DNA of 64,000 bases from Acidobacteriota bacterium (GTDB lineage: Bacteria; Acidobacteriota; Terriglobia; Acidiferrales; UBA7541). The translations under genes and the position numbers were made by a program. Positions within the stretch are counted from its first letter, which is position 1; every line of letters starts with the position of its first letter. Where the stretch lies: positions 1 through 64,000 of the forward strand of contig JABCZN010000020.1 in NCBI GenBank assembly GCA_013289665.1, read 5' to 3'. Below the pieces are notes generated by a model that did no database searches, was not told the DNA's origin, and was given only the letters and a program-made list of their open reading frames with translations. Below, one piece after another: positions 7,509 to 16,532 of the stretch.

Positions 7509-9067
7509 AGACCCTGTTACTGCTGCTTCTCGCGTTCCTTTTCCCAAAGTCCGCGGCCACCCAAAATCTGGATCCGCGAGACCTACTGAATCCCCTGGGT
7601 GCTTCCTGGCCCACCTACAACGGCGACTATTCCGGGCGTCGCTTCAGCCAACTCTCTCAGATTACGGCGGCCAACGTCTCGAATTTAGCGTTGGTTTGGA
7701 CTGTGGATTTGGGAAAGGATCCCGTCAAGGGGACCCCACTTGTCGTCGACGGCGTTATCTATTCTTCTGTTCCCGATAAAGCCTGGGCACTCGATGCGCG
7801 TACGGGCCGGTTGATCTGGCATTGGGAGAATAAGAGCCGCGGTGGGACACACATCGGGCACCGCGGGATAGCCATGTTCGGCAAATGGCTGTTCCTGGTC
7901 ACGCCGGACAATTATCTGGTGTCTCTGGATGCTGCCACTGGAAAAGAGCGCTGGCGCACGGAAATCGCCGACCTAAAGCTGGATTTTTTTTCTACGGTGG
8001 CTCCTGTCATCATTCGGAACCACGTTCTGGTCAGCCCCAGCATTGAATCCACAGACAACCGTGGTTACCTGGACTCGTACGACCCGGAAACCGGGAAGTT
8101 GCAGTGGCGGTGGTATGCCACTCCCGATGCTGGCTCGCGCGGTGCCGAAACCTGGCCGAACGATGAGGCGAGGAGCCACGGCGGCGGCGCAGCCTGGGTA
8201 CCGGGAACGTACGATCCCGAACTGAACCTCTACTACTTCGGGACCGCCAATCCACAGCCCGTGATGGCTGGCCAGGGGCGGCTCGGAGACAATCTTTGGA
8301 CGGATTGCATCATTGCACTCAATCCGGACTCGGGTAAAATGGCGTGGTTTTATCAAACCACGCCTCACGATACGCACGATTGGGACTCTGCGGAAACGTC
8401 GGTTCTCTTTGATACCGACCTCGATGGGCGCAAACGGAAGTTGCTGGCTCAGGCCAACCGCAACGGATATTTCTTTGTCCTGGATCGCACCACAGGCGAG
8501 CACATTCTTACCGCCCCGTTTGCGCCGAACAACTGGGCCAAGGGGTTGGATGCGCAAGGCCGGCCGATCCGCGATGCGAAGAAGGATCCGCAACCCGCAG
8601 GGGCGCTGGTCATGCCATCGGAAGAGGGCGGTACGAATTGGTTCCCGCCGAGTCTCGACCCAGAAACGGGTTATTTTTATGTCCGCGTCACCCGCTCGGT
8701 TGCGGTCTATTATCTGACCGACACGAGTTCAAAGCCAGAAGCCTGGGGCGGCATCGACAAGCCCGTTCAGCGGGGACCTTCGTCGATCGCGGCGATCGAT
8801 TACAAGACGGGACGGGTCGTTTGGGACCATCCTACCGGCGCGGAGGCTGTGTCCGGACTTTTGACGACGGCGGGCCGGCTCGTTTTTGGCGGCGATGGAT
8901 CCGGTAACGCACTGGCGCTCGATCCGTTGACCGGTCGGACGATTTGGCATGTAAACCTGAACGAGAGGATGTTTAACGGACCGATCACCTACAAACTGGA
9001 TGGCCGGCAATATTTATTGCTAGCGGCGGGTGGGAAGCTCTATGCGTTCGCCCTTGCTGAGCACTAG
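7505..9067 (+). CDS. PQQ-dependent dehydrogenase (quinoprotein), periplasmic
   Basis: 520 residues, shorter than classical quinoprotein alcohol dehydrogenases (about 570-600). Signal peptide at 1-19. Repeated WD-like propeller blades include TPLVVDGVIYSSVPDKAWALDARTG (split here: TPLVVDGVIYSS, then VPDKAWALDARTG), GGGAAWVPGTYDPELNLYYF and DTHDWD, all characteristic of the PQQ eight-blade propeller. Start is GTG 7505, overlapping the cytochrome stop by four bases, so translation is coupled. The Cys-Cys vicinal pair of methanol dehydrogenases was not seen. Such enzymes oxidise alcohols or sugars in the periplasm and pass electrons to cytochrome c. Substrate unknown. Confidence 0.88.
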   Translation: MKTLLLLLLAFLFPKSAATQNLDPRDLLNPLGASWPTYNGDYSGRRFSQLSQITAANVSNLALVWTVDLGKDPVKGTPLVVDGVIYSSVPDKAWALDARTGRLIWHWENKSRGGTHIGHRGIAMFGKWLFLVTPDNYLVSLDAATGKERWRTEIADLKLDFFSTVAPVIIRNHVLVSPSIESTDNRGYLDSYDPETGKLQWRWYATPDAGSRGAETWPNDEARSHGGGAAWVPGTYDPELNLYYFGTANPQPVMAGQGRLGDNLWTDCIIALNPDSGKMAWFYQTTPHDTHDWDSAETSVLFDTDLDGRKRKLLAQANRNGYFFVLDRTTGEHILTAPFAPNNWAKGLDAQGRPIRDAKKDPQPAGALVMPSEEGGTNWFPPSLDPETGYFYVRVTRSVAVYYLTDTSSKPEAWGGIDKPVQRGPSSIAAIDYKTGRVVWDHPTGAEAVSGLLTTAGRLVFGGDGSGNALALDPLTGRTIWHVNLNERMFNGPITYKLDGRQYLLLAAGGKLYAFALAEH

Positions 9068-9104
9068 ACCCGGCCTCCCGAGGGGTGCAGTGCGGAGTAA
9101 GCTG

Positions 9105-10016
9105 ATGAAGATCGTTTCCGTTTGCCTCGTGCTTTTCCTGCTGCCGGCCGCGGTCTCGAGTGGCCAGGGCAGCACTGCCGGGCGAGTCTCTCTATTCAAG
9201 CCCGGTGCGATCCGTGCTCTCATCCTGAGCGGGCAGAACAATCATGACTGGCGCGCAACAACTCCCTTGCTGCGCACGTTGCTCCTGAAAACCGGACGCT
9301 TCGACGTAAGAGTCAATGAAGAACCCGCCGGAATGACGTCAGCTACGTTGGCGCCTTACGACGTCGTCATCCTCAACTACAACGGGCCTCGTTTGGACCG
9401 CGTGGGGGAAGAGGCGCTGGAGAATTTTGTGCGTTCGGGAAAAGGACTGGTTGGCGTTCACGGCGCCAACTGGGCTTTCAGTGGTTTGGTAGTGCTCGGC
9501 GATGGTCACAGGCCTACCGATATCCTGGAACCACCCTGGCCGGAATATAAGTTGATGATCGGCGGAGTGTGGTCGGACAAGCCTCCAGCATCGGGACATG
9601 CTCCGCGTCACAAGTTTCAGGTCAAGATTGTGGACACCAAGGATCCGATCACCGTGGGTGTCGAGTCACCGTTTGAGGCGGACGACGAACTCTACCACAA
9701 CATGCACATGGCTCCGAACGTGCACGTTCTTGCGACCGCTTATGACGACCCTCGCATCACGCCTGAACCCTCGATCGGAAAGGTCTCGGACTCGAGCAGT
9801 CAAGGCGCGGCAACCTCTCCTGCGCCGGGCAAAATGCCGGCTCTGGACATGAACCCAACTGGCAAGGACGAACCCATCCTCTGGACCGTTCACTACGGGA
9901 AAGGAAGAACTTTCTATACAGCTCTCGGTCACGACGTAAAAGCCATGGAAATGCCCGGGTTCGCCACCACTTTTGTGCGCGGCGTGGAGTGGGCCGCGAC
10001 CGGTACCGTGAAGTGA
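9105..10016 (+). CDS. ThuA-domain protein, exported
   Basis: 303 residues with a signal peptide (SVCLVLFLLPAAVSSGQG) and a glutamine-amidotransferase-like ThuA fold: IRALILSGQNNHDW near the start, APYDVVILNYNG, GKGLVGVHGANWAF, DELYHNMHM and PILWTVHYGKGRTFYTALGH. ThuA domains are linked to 3-keto-sugar metabolism and trehalose use. ATG 9105 is chosen over 9030 because GGAG lies at 9094-9097 and a signal peptide begins there. It closes the four-gene unit after the PQQ enzyme (37-base gap). Confidence 0.87.
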   Translation: MKIVSVCLVLFLLPAAVSSGQGSTAGRVSLFKPGAIRALILSGQNNHDWRATTPLLRTLLLKTGRFDVRVNEEPAGMTSATLAPYDVVILNYNGPRLDRVGEEALENFVRSGKGLVGVHGANWAFSGLVVLGDGHRPTDILEPPWPEYKLMIGGVWSDKPPASGHAPRHKFQVKIVDTKDPITVGVESPFEADDELYHNMHMAPNVHVLATAYDDPRITPEPSIGKVSDSSSQGAATSPAPGKMPALDMNPTGKDEPILWTVHYGKGRTFYTALGHDVKAMEMPGFATTFVRGVEWAATGTVK

Positions 10017-10140
10017 TAGTCTGATCCCAATCCTTGAACGCAGAGTACTTCGCCATGGATGATCTCATGCGCTTTCGCGCTGTGCAGATCTAACGGCATA
10101 CAAAGCGTCACTTCTCTTTTATTTCAGGAACCTTTAAGCC

Positions 10141-11130
10141 CAGCGCATCCAACTCGCCTGAGTTTATGGCGCAAGCTCTGAGTTCAATCTGTCCAGCAAA
10201 ACCCGAAAAGCTGCCCGTGCATGTTCCAAACTCGGACGAACCGAGATCCGCTTCTCCGTCCCACCGGTGATGTCGGGTAGCTTCCCAAAGGCCACTATCT
10301 CATTCCAATACGGCGGTTTGGACCAACTGACAAACGAAGAACCGGAATCCATTTTCTTGTATGGTCAAAGGGCCTAACCAACCTCGTTTTTTTCCACACC
10401 TTTACAAACTCACGGATCCACGCCTCTGTGTTTCACCAAACTCTCCCAGCCAGATGGGAACTTTATAGTGATCGCGAAAATCAAGATATGGTTGGATTAC
10501 TGCTTCCGTGGGTTCGGTCCAGTATTTGTGAAAGGTATAAACCAGGTTCATGTCGAACGGAGCGCCAAATACGTCGAAGTTGGAGTCCCATTGCGCGCCG
10601 CCAAAAACGACGATATGGCTCTGGTCTGCAGCACGGATCCCAGCGGTAATCCGCCTATAAAGTGGCTCAGGTTGCGGATTGTACTTCCGCAATTCCGGGA
10701 AATGAGGAATTGGCTCGTTGAGTAGATCGTATCCAATCACGGCGGTGTTGCTTCTGTAATGGCTGGCGATCCTCTTCCATACCTCTATCGTCAACTCTTG
10801 ATCTGCTTTCGACTCGTAAAGCTACGGATAACCCCAGCTGTCAGCAATGTTCGCACCTGTCTGTCCCCCGGGTGCGCAATGCGGATCAAGGATTACGTAA
10901 AGGTGATACTTTGCAGCCCAGCCAATGACTTGATCGAGCAATCGGAATCCCTCTTCCAGGTCAGAGAGGAAGAACTTGTAGTGCAAGGGAATGCGAACGG
11001 AGTTGATTCCGGTCCTGGCAATGAAACGCCTCTTCAGTTGTTGTATTTTCCGATCCAGCCTACTAAAACCCGAGGACCGCAATTCTCTAAACTGCATTGT
11101 CGCCTGAAGGACGCACTGCACTCAACAGGC
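10141..11130 (-). pseudogene. Glycoside hydrolase family 5 (cellulase-like) pseudogene
   Basis: Three collinear minus-strand pieces reconstruct one GH5 barrel. N-terminal part (11121 to 10822): NSVRIPLHYKFFLSDLEEGF and LYVILDPHCAPGGQTG. Middle (10821 to about 10430): VIGYDLLNEPIPHF with the acid/base Glu, LVYTFHKYW, and IWLGEFGET with the nucleophile Glu. End (about 10375 to 10164): PYKKMDSGSSFVSW. A TAG replaces the expected Trp in YPWLYES at 10820-10822; two further stops stand where VGWALWPYKKM is expected; frameshifts occur around 10380-10425. No start codon remains at the 5' side. Clearly dead. Confidence 0.88.
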
Positions 11131-11288
11131 TTATTCAGACAGTTAGACCTTCTGCGCTAAAGCCCTTGCCGAACAGCGTGAATGGAGAGCAACTTAAACC
11201 CACTGTTTCTTGGTTACGTTCTCTTCTTTTACTGGCGACTCGTGAGACAATTCAAGCTCGCGGGAAAAGAGGGATAATCATTCAGGCC

Positions 11289-13145
11289 ATGTTTCCGCTC
11301 TACCCTAAATGTATATTACAGAGTACTTTCCGCAGCTTTCGCGCGCTATTCATGGCGGTATTTATTCTGATTTCTTGCACCTTGGCGAGCGGGCAGGAGC
11401 CTGTCAAGCCCGACGCGGATACGGGAAGCGGGATGCGTACCGGCACGCGGCGCCCACCAGTGAAGGACGCCCAGATGCGTCCAATCACCGCTGGCGGATT
11501 TGTAGATGGTGCGCCAGTTTATTTTGTGGATGTGACCCACCAGGCCGGTCTCGATAAATTTCACCATCGATCGGGCGAACCCGCAAAAACAACCATCCTG
11601 GAGACACCGGGATCCGGGGTTGCATTGCTGGATTACGATAATGATGGATGGCTGGACATCTATCTTCTGAACGGTTCCACCGTCGGGGCATTGAAAGGAA
11701 AAGAGCCAGCGCCGCGTGCCATGCTCCTCCATAACAATCATGACGGCACATTCACCGATGTGACAGATAAGGCGGGGGTAGCCAACGAACGCTGGGGATT
11801 CGGAGTCGCTGTCGGCGATTACGACAATGACGGTTGGCCGGACATCTATGTCTCAAATTACGGCAAGAACCGCTTGTATCACAATAATCATGATGGAACT
11901 TTCACGGATGTGGCAGAAAAGGCTGGGGTCACCCTGGGAAGCTGGTCCACGGGAGCCACTTGGGGAGACTACGACCACGATGGCTATCTGGATTTGTTCG
12001 TTCCTGGTTATGTGAAATTTGATATCAACAATCCACCGATTTCGGGACATGGAGGACTCCCACAAGGCTTCTGCGAATTTCGCGGAGTTCCCGTCATGTG
12101 CGGCCCCCGGGGACTTCCCGGCGAACCTGATCACCTGTTCCATAACAACAAGGACGGGACATTTACCGATGTCAGTGTGAAAGCAGGCGTTGACGACAGC
12201 CGTGGCTATTATGGCCTTTCTTCGGTTTTTGTAGACATCGATGACGATGGGTGGATAGACCTGGCAGTGGCCAATGATTCTGTACCCAAATATCTGTACC
12301 GCAACAAACACGACGGCACCTTTGAAGACGTCAGCTACTTGTCGGGATTCGCGCTCAACGACGATGGCCGCGAGCAGGCAGCGATGGGAATAGCCGTTGG
12401 AGATTACGTTCGCAATGGCCACATTGATCTGTACATCACGAATTTCTCCGACGATTACAACACGCTGTACCGGAATGACGGCGAAGGAGGCTTTGCGGAT
12501 GTGACGTCCCAGGCGGGGATTAGTAATTTGACTCTACCTTTTCTGGGTTGGGGCACGGGATTTCTCGATTTCGACAACGATGGACTGCTCGACATTTTTG
12601 TTGCGAATGGGCATGTCTACCCCGAAGTGGATAAGACTGATTGGGGCACTACTTACAGGCAGCGTCCACTGCTGCTCAGGAATGTGGACGGCCTGAAATT
12701 CCAGGAAGTTCCTCCCGCCACCGGAAGCGGCCTGGCAGTAGTGGTCCCCGCTCGGGGAGCGGCGCTCGGTGATCTGTTCAACGATGGACACATCGACGTG
12801 GTGCTGAACAATATGGATACCACGCCGACACTACTTCGAAATGTGACGAAAAACGCCAACCATTGGGTGACACTCAAGCTGGTGGGCGGCGCAAAGAGTC
12901 CACGTGACGCCATCGGAGCCAAAGTATTCCTGATGGCTGGGGGAGTCCGTCAGCGAGCGGATATTTTTAGCGGAGGCAGCTATGCTTCCAGCTCTGATCA
13001 AAGATTGCACTTCGGATTGGCCTCGGCCACAAAGATCGAGAAGGTGGAAATTTTCTGGCCAAGCGGCGCGAAGGAGGCGATCGAACTTCCCGCTGTGGAC
13101 CGCATCTATATGGTCGTTGAGGGCAAGGGGGTCGTTGGGCAGTGA
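11289..13145 (+). CDS. FG-GAP/ASPIC-UnbV (CRTAC1-like) secreted protein, first copy
   Basis: 618 residues from ATG 11289; the frame is open further upstream into the GH5 pseudogene, and ATG 11352 is an alternative. A signal-like segment (LFMAVFILISCTLASGQ) precedes at least five calcium-loop FG-GAP repeats (DYDNDGWLDIYLLNG, DYDNDGWPDIYVSN, DYDHDGYLDLFV, DIDDDGWIDLAVAND, DFDNDGLLDIFVANGH). The C-terminal ASPIC/UnbV domain has NHWVTLKLVGG, RDAIGAKVFL and LHFGLASATK. These proteins form extracellular beta-propellers; their biochemical role is unclear. It overlaps the second copy by four bases. Confidence 0.88.
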   Translation: MFPLYPKCILQSTFRSFRALFMAVFILISCTLASGQEPVKPDADTGSGMRTGTRRPPVKDAQMRPITAGGFVDGAPVYFVDVTHQAGLDKFHHRSGEPAKTTILETPGSGVALLDYDNDGWLDIYLLNGSTVGALKGKEPAPRAMLLHNNHDGTFTDVTDKAGVANERWGFGVAVGDYDNDGWPDIYVSNYGKNRLYHNNHDGTFTDVAEKAGVTLGSWSTGATWGDYDHDGYLDLFVPGYVKFDINNPPISGHGGLPQGFCEFRGVPVMCGPRGLPGEPDHLFHNNKDGTFTDVSVKAGVDDSRGYYGLSSVFVDIDDDGWIDLAVANDSVPKYLYRNKHDGTFEDVSYLSGFALNDDGREQAAMGIAVGDYVRNGHIDLYITNFSDDYNTLYRNDGEGGFADVTSQAGISNLTLPFLGWGTGFLDFDNDGLLDIFVANGHVYPEVDKTDWGTTYRQRPLLLRNVDGLKFQEVPPATGSGLAVVVPARGAALGDLFNDGHIDVVLNNMDTTPTLLRNVTKNANHWVTLKLVGGAKSPRDAIGAKVFLMAGGVRQRADIFSGGSYASSSDQRLHFGLASATKIEKVEIFWPSGAKEAIELPAVDRIYMVVEGKGVVGQ

Positions 13146-14902
13146 GAGTTCGTCTCGCGACCGAAGTCGTTACTTGCGTGGTATGGTCAAGTTTTCTGGT
13201 GGCAACGATGCCCGTCCGCATCACTGCGCAAGAAATTCAGAAAAGCGCGGCCGCTCCCTCTTCAGACGCAACTCCGGGTTTGTTCGTAGATATTACTCAA
13301 AAGAGCGGAGTGAATTTCAGGTATCAAGCATCGCACACTTCCAAGAAATATTTGATTGAAACCATGGGCCCCGGAGTCGCGCTCTTCGATTACGACAACG
13401 ACGGGCGGCTGGACATTTTTCTCGTGAATGGCGCTCCGTTGGACGACCCCACCCCGCTGGGAACCATTCCGAAAAAGTCCGGCTCGACGTTCTGGAACCG
13501 CCTTTACCACCAGAAAGCCGACGGAACTTTTGAAGACGTAACTCAGAAGGCCGGATTACAAGGCGAGGGCTATGGGATGGGCGTGGCTGTCGGAGACTAT
13601 GACAATGACGGCTACGAAGATTTGTATGTTACTGGTTTCGGCGGAAATCATTTGTATCACAACAACCGAAACGGGACTTTCACCGATGTCACCGCAAAGG
13701 CCGGTGTCGGCGGATCGGGTTGGTCGACGAGCGCTGCATGGGTCGATTTGGATGGCGATGGGTATCTAGATCTGGTGGTATTGAGGTATCTGGATTGGGA
13801 TTTTGCCGATGTCTGGTGCGGTGAACACCGGGAAGGGTATCGGGCCTACTGTCATCCCGAGAATTTCAAAGCGGTTTCTCCATTGGTGTATCACAACAGT
13901 GGCGACGGCACATTCACGGAAGTCGCTGCGAAACTCGGATTGGCCAAGCCCGCCAAAGGCCTGGGCGTGGCTTTCGAGGACTACGACAAGGATGGCCATC
14001 TGGATCTATTCTTCGCCAACGATTCGATGCTCGAATATCTCTACCACAACAAGGGAGACGGAACGTTTGAGGAAGTGGGGTTGACGGCAGCAGTCGCCGC
14101 CGATGCTGACGGCAGAACCTACGCGGGGATGGGCGTGGACTTTGCCGATTATCGGAACACGGGATGGCCTTCCCTGCTAGTCACCGATTTGGCGAACCAG
14201 CGGTACTCTCTATATGAAAATAACCGCGATGGTTCGTTCAATTATGTGAGCCAGGAGACTGGCATTGGAAAGATGACGCTGCTTCATTCCGGCTGGGGCG
14301 TTCGTTTTTTCGATTATGACAACGACGGCTGGAAGGACTTGATGATTGCGCAAGGGCACGATCTGGATACGATCGAATTGACGGCGCCAACCCTGCGATA
14401 CCGCGAACACCTGTTGCTTGCACATAACGATCGTGGCAAGGGCTTCACGGATGTTTCGGGCGAATCCGGTGAAGTGTTTCAGCAGAGCTGGGTGGGACGC
14501 GGACTGGCGATCGGCGACCTCGACAACGATGGACGATTAGATGCGGTGGTGACAACGAATGATGGCCCGGCGTATGTGCTCCATAACGAAATCCAAACAA
14601 GCAATCACTGGTTGCTGCTGAAACTTGTCGGACACAAGAGCAATCGCGACGCAATTGGAGCACAAATAAAAATAGTGACTGGCGACGGGCCGCAGTACGC
14701 GATGGTCACGACCGCCGGCAGCTATCTTTCTTCCGGAGACAAGCGCGTGCACTTCGGACTCGCCAAGCAAACGCAAGCTTCGACGATAGAGATTCGATGG
14801 CCCAGCGGAATCACGCAAACGCTGAGAGATGTTCGTGCGGATCAGATTTTGCAGATCGACGAGCCGGTACCTGGCCGCAACGCCCCGGCAGGCACGCCGT
14901 GA
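13142..14902 (+). CDS. FG-GAP/ASPIC-UnbV (CRTAC1-like) secreted protein, second copy
   Basis: 586 residues, start GTG 13142 overlapping the previous stop (GTGA). Signal peptide at about 1-30. FG-GAP calcium loops include LFDYDNDGRLDIFLVNGAP, DYDNDGYEDLYVTGFG, DLDGDGYLDLVV, DYDKDGHLDLFFAND and DYDNDGWKDLMIAQGH. The UnbV/ASPIC C-terminus has NHWLLLKLVGHKSNRDAIGA and VHFGLAKQTQ. It is similar throughout to its neighbour, so the pair probably arose by duplication. Translational coupling on both sides (a TPR gene follows with a GTGA overlap) indicates one complex or pathway. Confidence 0.9.
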   Translation: MRVRLATEVVTCVVWSSFLVATMPVRITAQEIQKSAAAPSSDATPGLFVDITQKSGVNFRYQASHTSKKYLIETMGPGVALFDYDNDGRLDIFLVNGAPLDDPTPLGTIPKKSGSTFWNRLYHQKADGTFEDVTQKAGLQGEGYGMGVAVGDYDNDGYEDLYVTGFGGNHLYHNNRNGTFTDVTAKAGVGGSGWSTSAAWVDLDGDGYLDLVVLRYLDWDFADVWCGEHREGYRAYCHPENFKAVSPLVYHNSGDGTFTEVAAKLGLAKPAKGLGVAFEDYDKDGHLDLFFANDSMLEYLYHNKGDGTFEEVGLTAAVAADADGRTYAGMGVDFADYRNTGWPSLLVTDLANQRYSLYENNRDGSFNYVSQETGIGKMTLLHSGWGVRFFDYDNDGWKDLMIAQGHDLDTIELTAPTLRYREHLLLAHNDRGKGFTDVSGESGEVFQQSWVGRGLAIGDLDNDGRLDAVVTTNDGPAYVLHNEIQTSNHWLLLKLVGHKSNRDAIGAQIKIVTGDGPQYAMVTTAGSYLSSGDKRVHFGLAKQTQASTIEIRWPSGITQTLRDVRADQILQIDEPVPGRNAPAGTP

Positions 14903-15948
14903 ATTACCTGGTTCGCCTGCGAGCGGCTTGGGTGGGCCTTGCGCTCGCGATTTTGTTGCCTATTTTAGTGTCGCGCTGCTTCGGGCAAACCGAGGACGGT
15001 TACGAAAAGGCCAAGGCTGCCTTCCAGAGCGGCCAATATCTGGAGGCCGTTTCGTTATTTGAAGCCCTGGAATCCGTGGAGCCGGGGAAAACCGACGCGC
15101 TACTCTATTCCGCTAAGGCCAGCGTCCATCTGCAGAAATTTGCTGATGCGGAGATTTCTCTCCGGCGCTACCTGGAAAGGAATCCCGCATCAGCAAACGG
15201 CTTTTATTTGCTGGGATACGTCCTGAACCGGGTGAACCGCCCAGCCGAATCGCTGGAGATCTACACGAGAGCCGCGAAGATTACGCCGCCCACGGGTGAC
15301 GACCTGAAAATTGTGGCGCTGGATTACGAGCTTCTGAATGACAACCCCGCGGCGATTCGTTGGCTGGAACGGGCAGTCGCGATGGAACCGGTAAACAAAG
15401 AGGCCTGGTATTATCTTGGCCGCGCATATTACACGGCTTCGCGGATTCCGGATGCCCGGGCCGCTTTCGAGCAAGTCTTGCGAATTGAGCCGCGGGACGC
15501 CAGGGCCGAAAATAATCTCGGCCTGATATACGAATCCGGAGGAAAAACGGAGGATGCGCTTGCAGCTTACCGCAACGCGATCGCATGGCAAAAGGACAAC
15601 ACTCCACCTTCCGAGCAACCGTACCTGAATCTGGGCAGCCTGCTGGTTACCCTCGACCGCGCCGAAGAAGCCATTTCACCCCTCCGAAAGGCCGTGGAGC
15701 TGGCGAGCACAAATTCGCAATGCCATCTGCGGCTCGGCACCGCTTATTTGCATCTGATCCGGCTGGACGAAGCGCAAATGGAATTGCTGGAAGCTGTACG
15801 GCTTAATCCGCGGGATGCGACCGCCCACTACCAGCTTGGGCGGTACTACAAACAGATTAAGAATATGGAAGCTGCGAAGCAGGAATTTGATCGAGTTTCG
15901 GAAATTCAGTCGGCCGAAGTGCAAAACCTGAAGCGGCCAAAGAATTAA
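14899..15948 (+). CDS. TPR-repeat protein, exported
   Basis: 349 residues. Start is GTG 14899, overlapping the preceding stop by four bases; the longer frame from 14797 would overlap a real gene and has no signal. An N-terminal hydrophobic segment (WVGLALAILLPILVSRCFGQ) marks export. Then follow about eight tetratricopeptide repeats, for example AWYYLGRAYYTASRIPDARA and ARAENNLGLIYESGGKTEDA, ending ATAHYQLGRYYKQIKNMEAA. TPR proteins are scaffolds; here it probably binds the two ASPIC/UnbV proteins encoded with it (inference from operon structure). Confidence 0.88.
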   Translation: MNYLVRLRAAWVGLALAILLPILVSRCFGQTEDGYEKAKAAFQSGQYLEAVSLFEALESVEPGKTDALLYSAKASVHLQKFADAEISLRRYLERNPASANGFYLLGYVLNRVNRPAESLEIYTRAAKITPPTGDDLKIVALDYELLNDNPAAIRWLERAVAMEPVNKEAWYYLGRAYYTASRIPDARAAFEQVLRIEPRDARAENNLGLIYESGGKTEDALAAYRNAIAWQKDNTPPSEQPYLNLGSLLVTLDRAEEAISPLRKAVELASTNSQCHLRLGTAYLHLIRLDEAQMELLEAVRLNPRDATAHYQLGRYYKQIKNMEAAKQEFDRVSEIQSAEVQNLKRPKN

Positions 15949-16521
15949 CGGTGCTGCCCGCACCGCCAGATCAGGGTAGCCACTGCGTTTGCGGGCAGCG
16001 TGTACACCGCGTATTTCTTTTCCCAGCTGACATTAAAGGTCACACGCTTTGAACCGCTGTTCAGTACCAGCAAGACCAGCGAGCCATCGGGGTTTCGGAA
16101 CGCAACGTCTTCGAGGCTCCCCGGGCCGAAGGTATTCGATTCGATGCGTCGCGCACCGGGACGGACAAATTCCCTGACGTGGGCAAGCGCCGTGAAGTCA
16201 ACTGTTGGAACCGCCTCACCCGCACCATCGGCATCTTTTACGGTGATCACTCCGCGGCAATTTTTGCAATCCCCCAGATGCGGTTCCTGATTCTGGTCCA
16301 ACGCCGAGTTCCAAAGGATTACGCTGCGCGACCAGTTTCGCGTCGCGTCAATCATCAGGCGAACTTGCTCATCGAGGAGATTCCCTCTTTGCCTGCTGCC
16401 CCCCGAGCATTCCGTCATCCAGATCGCAAGATCGGGAAAACGTTCGTGCAACTCGGGTTGCGCAGTGGCGTTCCCGCCATAACAATGGGTGGCGATGCCG
16501 AAAGCGTAAGTGGAAAAAGCG
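15945..16521 (-). pseudogene. C-terminal fragment of a GH30 glycosidase
   Basis: Minus-strand frame carrying FSTYAFGIATHCYGGN, then DLAIWMTECSGG with the expected catalytic Glu of GH30, SVILWNSALDQNQEPHLG and the C-terminal beta-sandwich (PDGSLVLLVLNSGSKRVTF). The N-terminal two thirds are missing: the frame is lost near 16521, just before the stop of the next TPR gene (16533). The stop at 15945 overlaps the end of the opposing TPR gene by four bases. Glucosylceramidase-like proteins are about 450-490 residues; only about 190 remain. Confidence 0.85.
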
Positions 16522-16532
16522 TTCAGTGAGAC

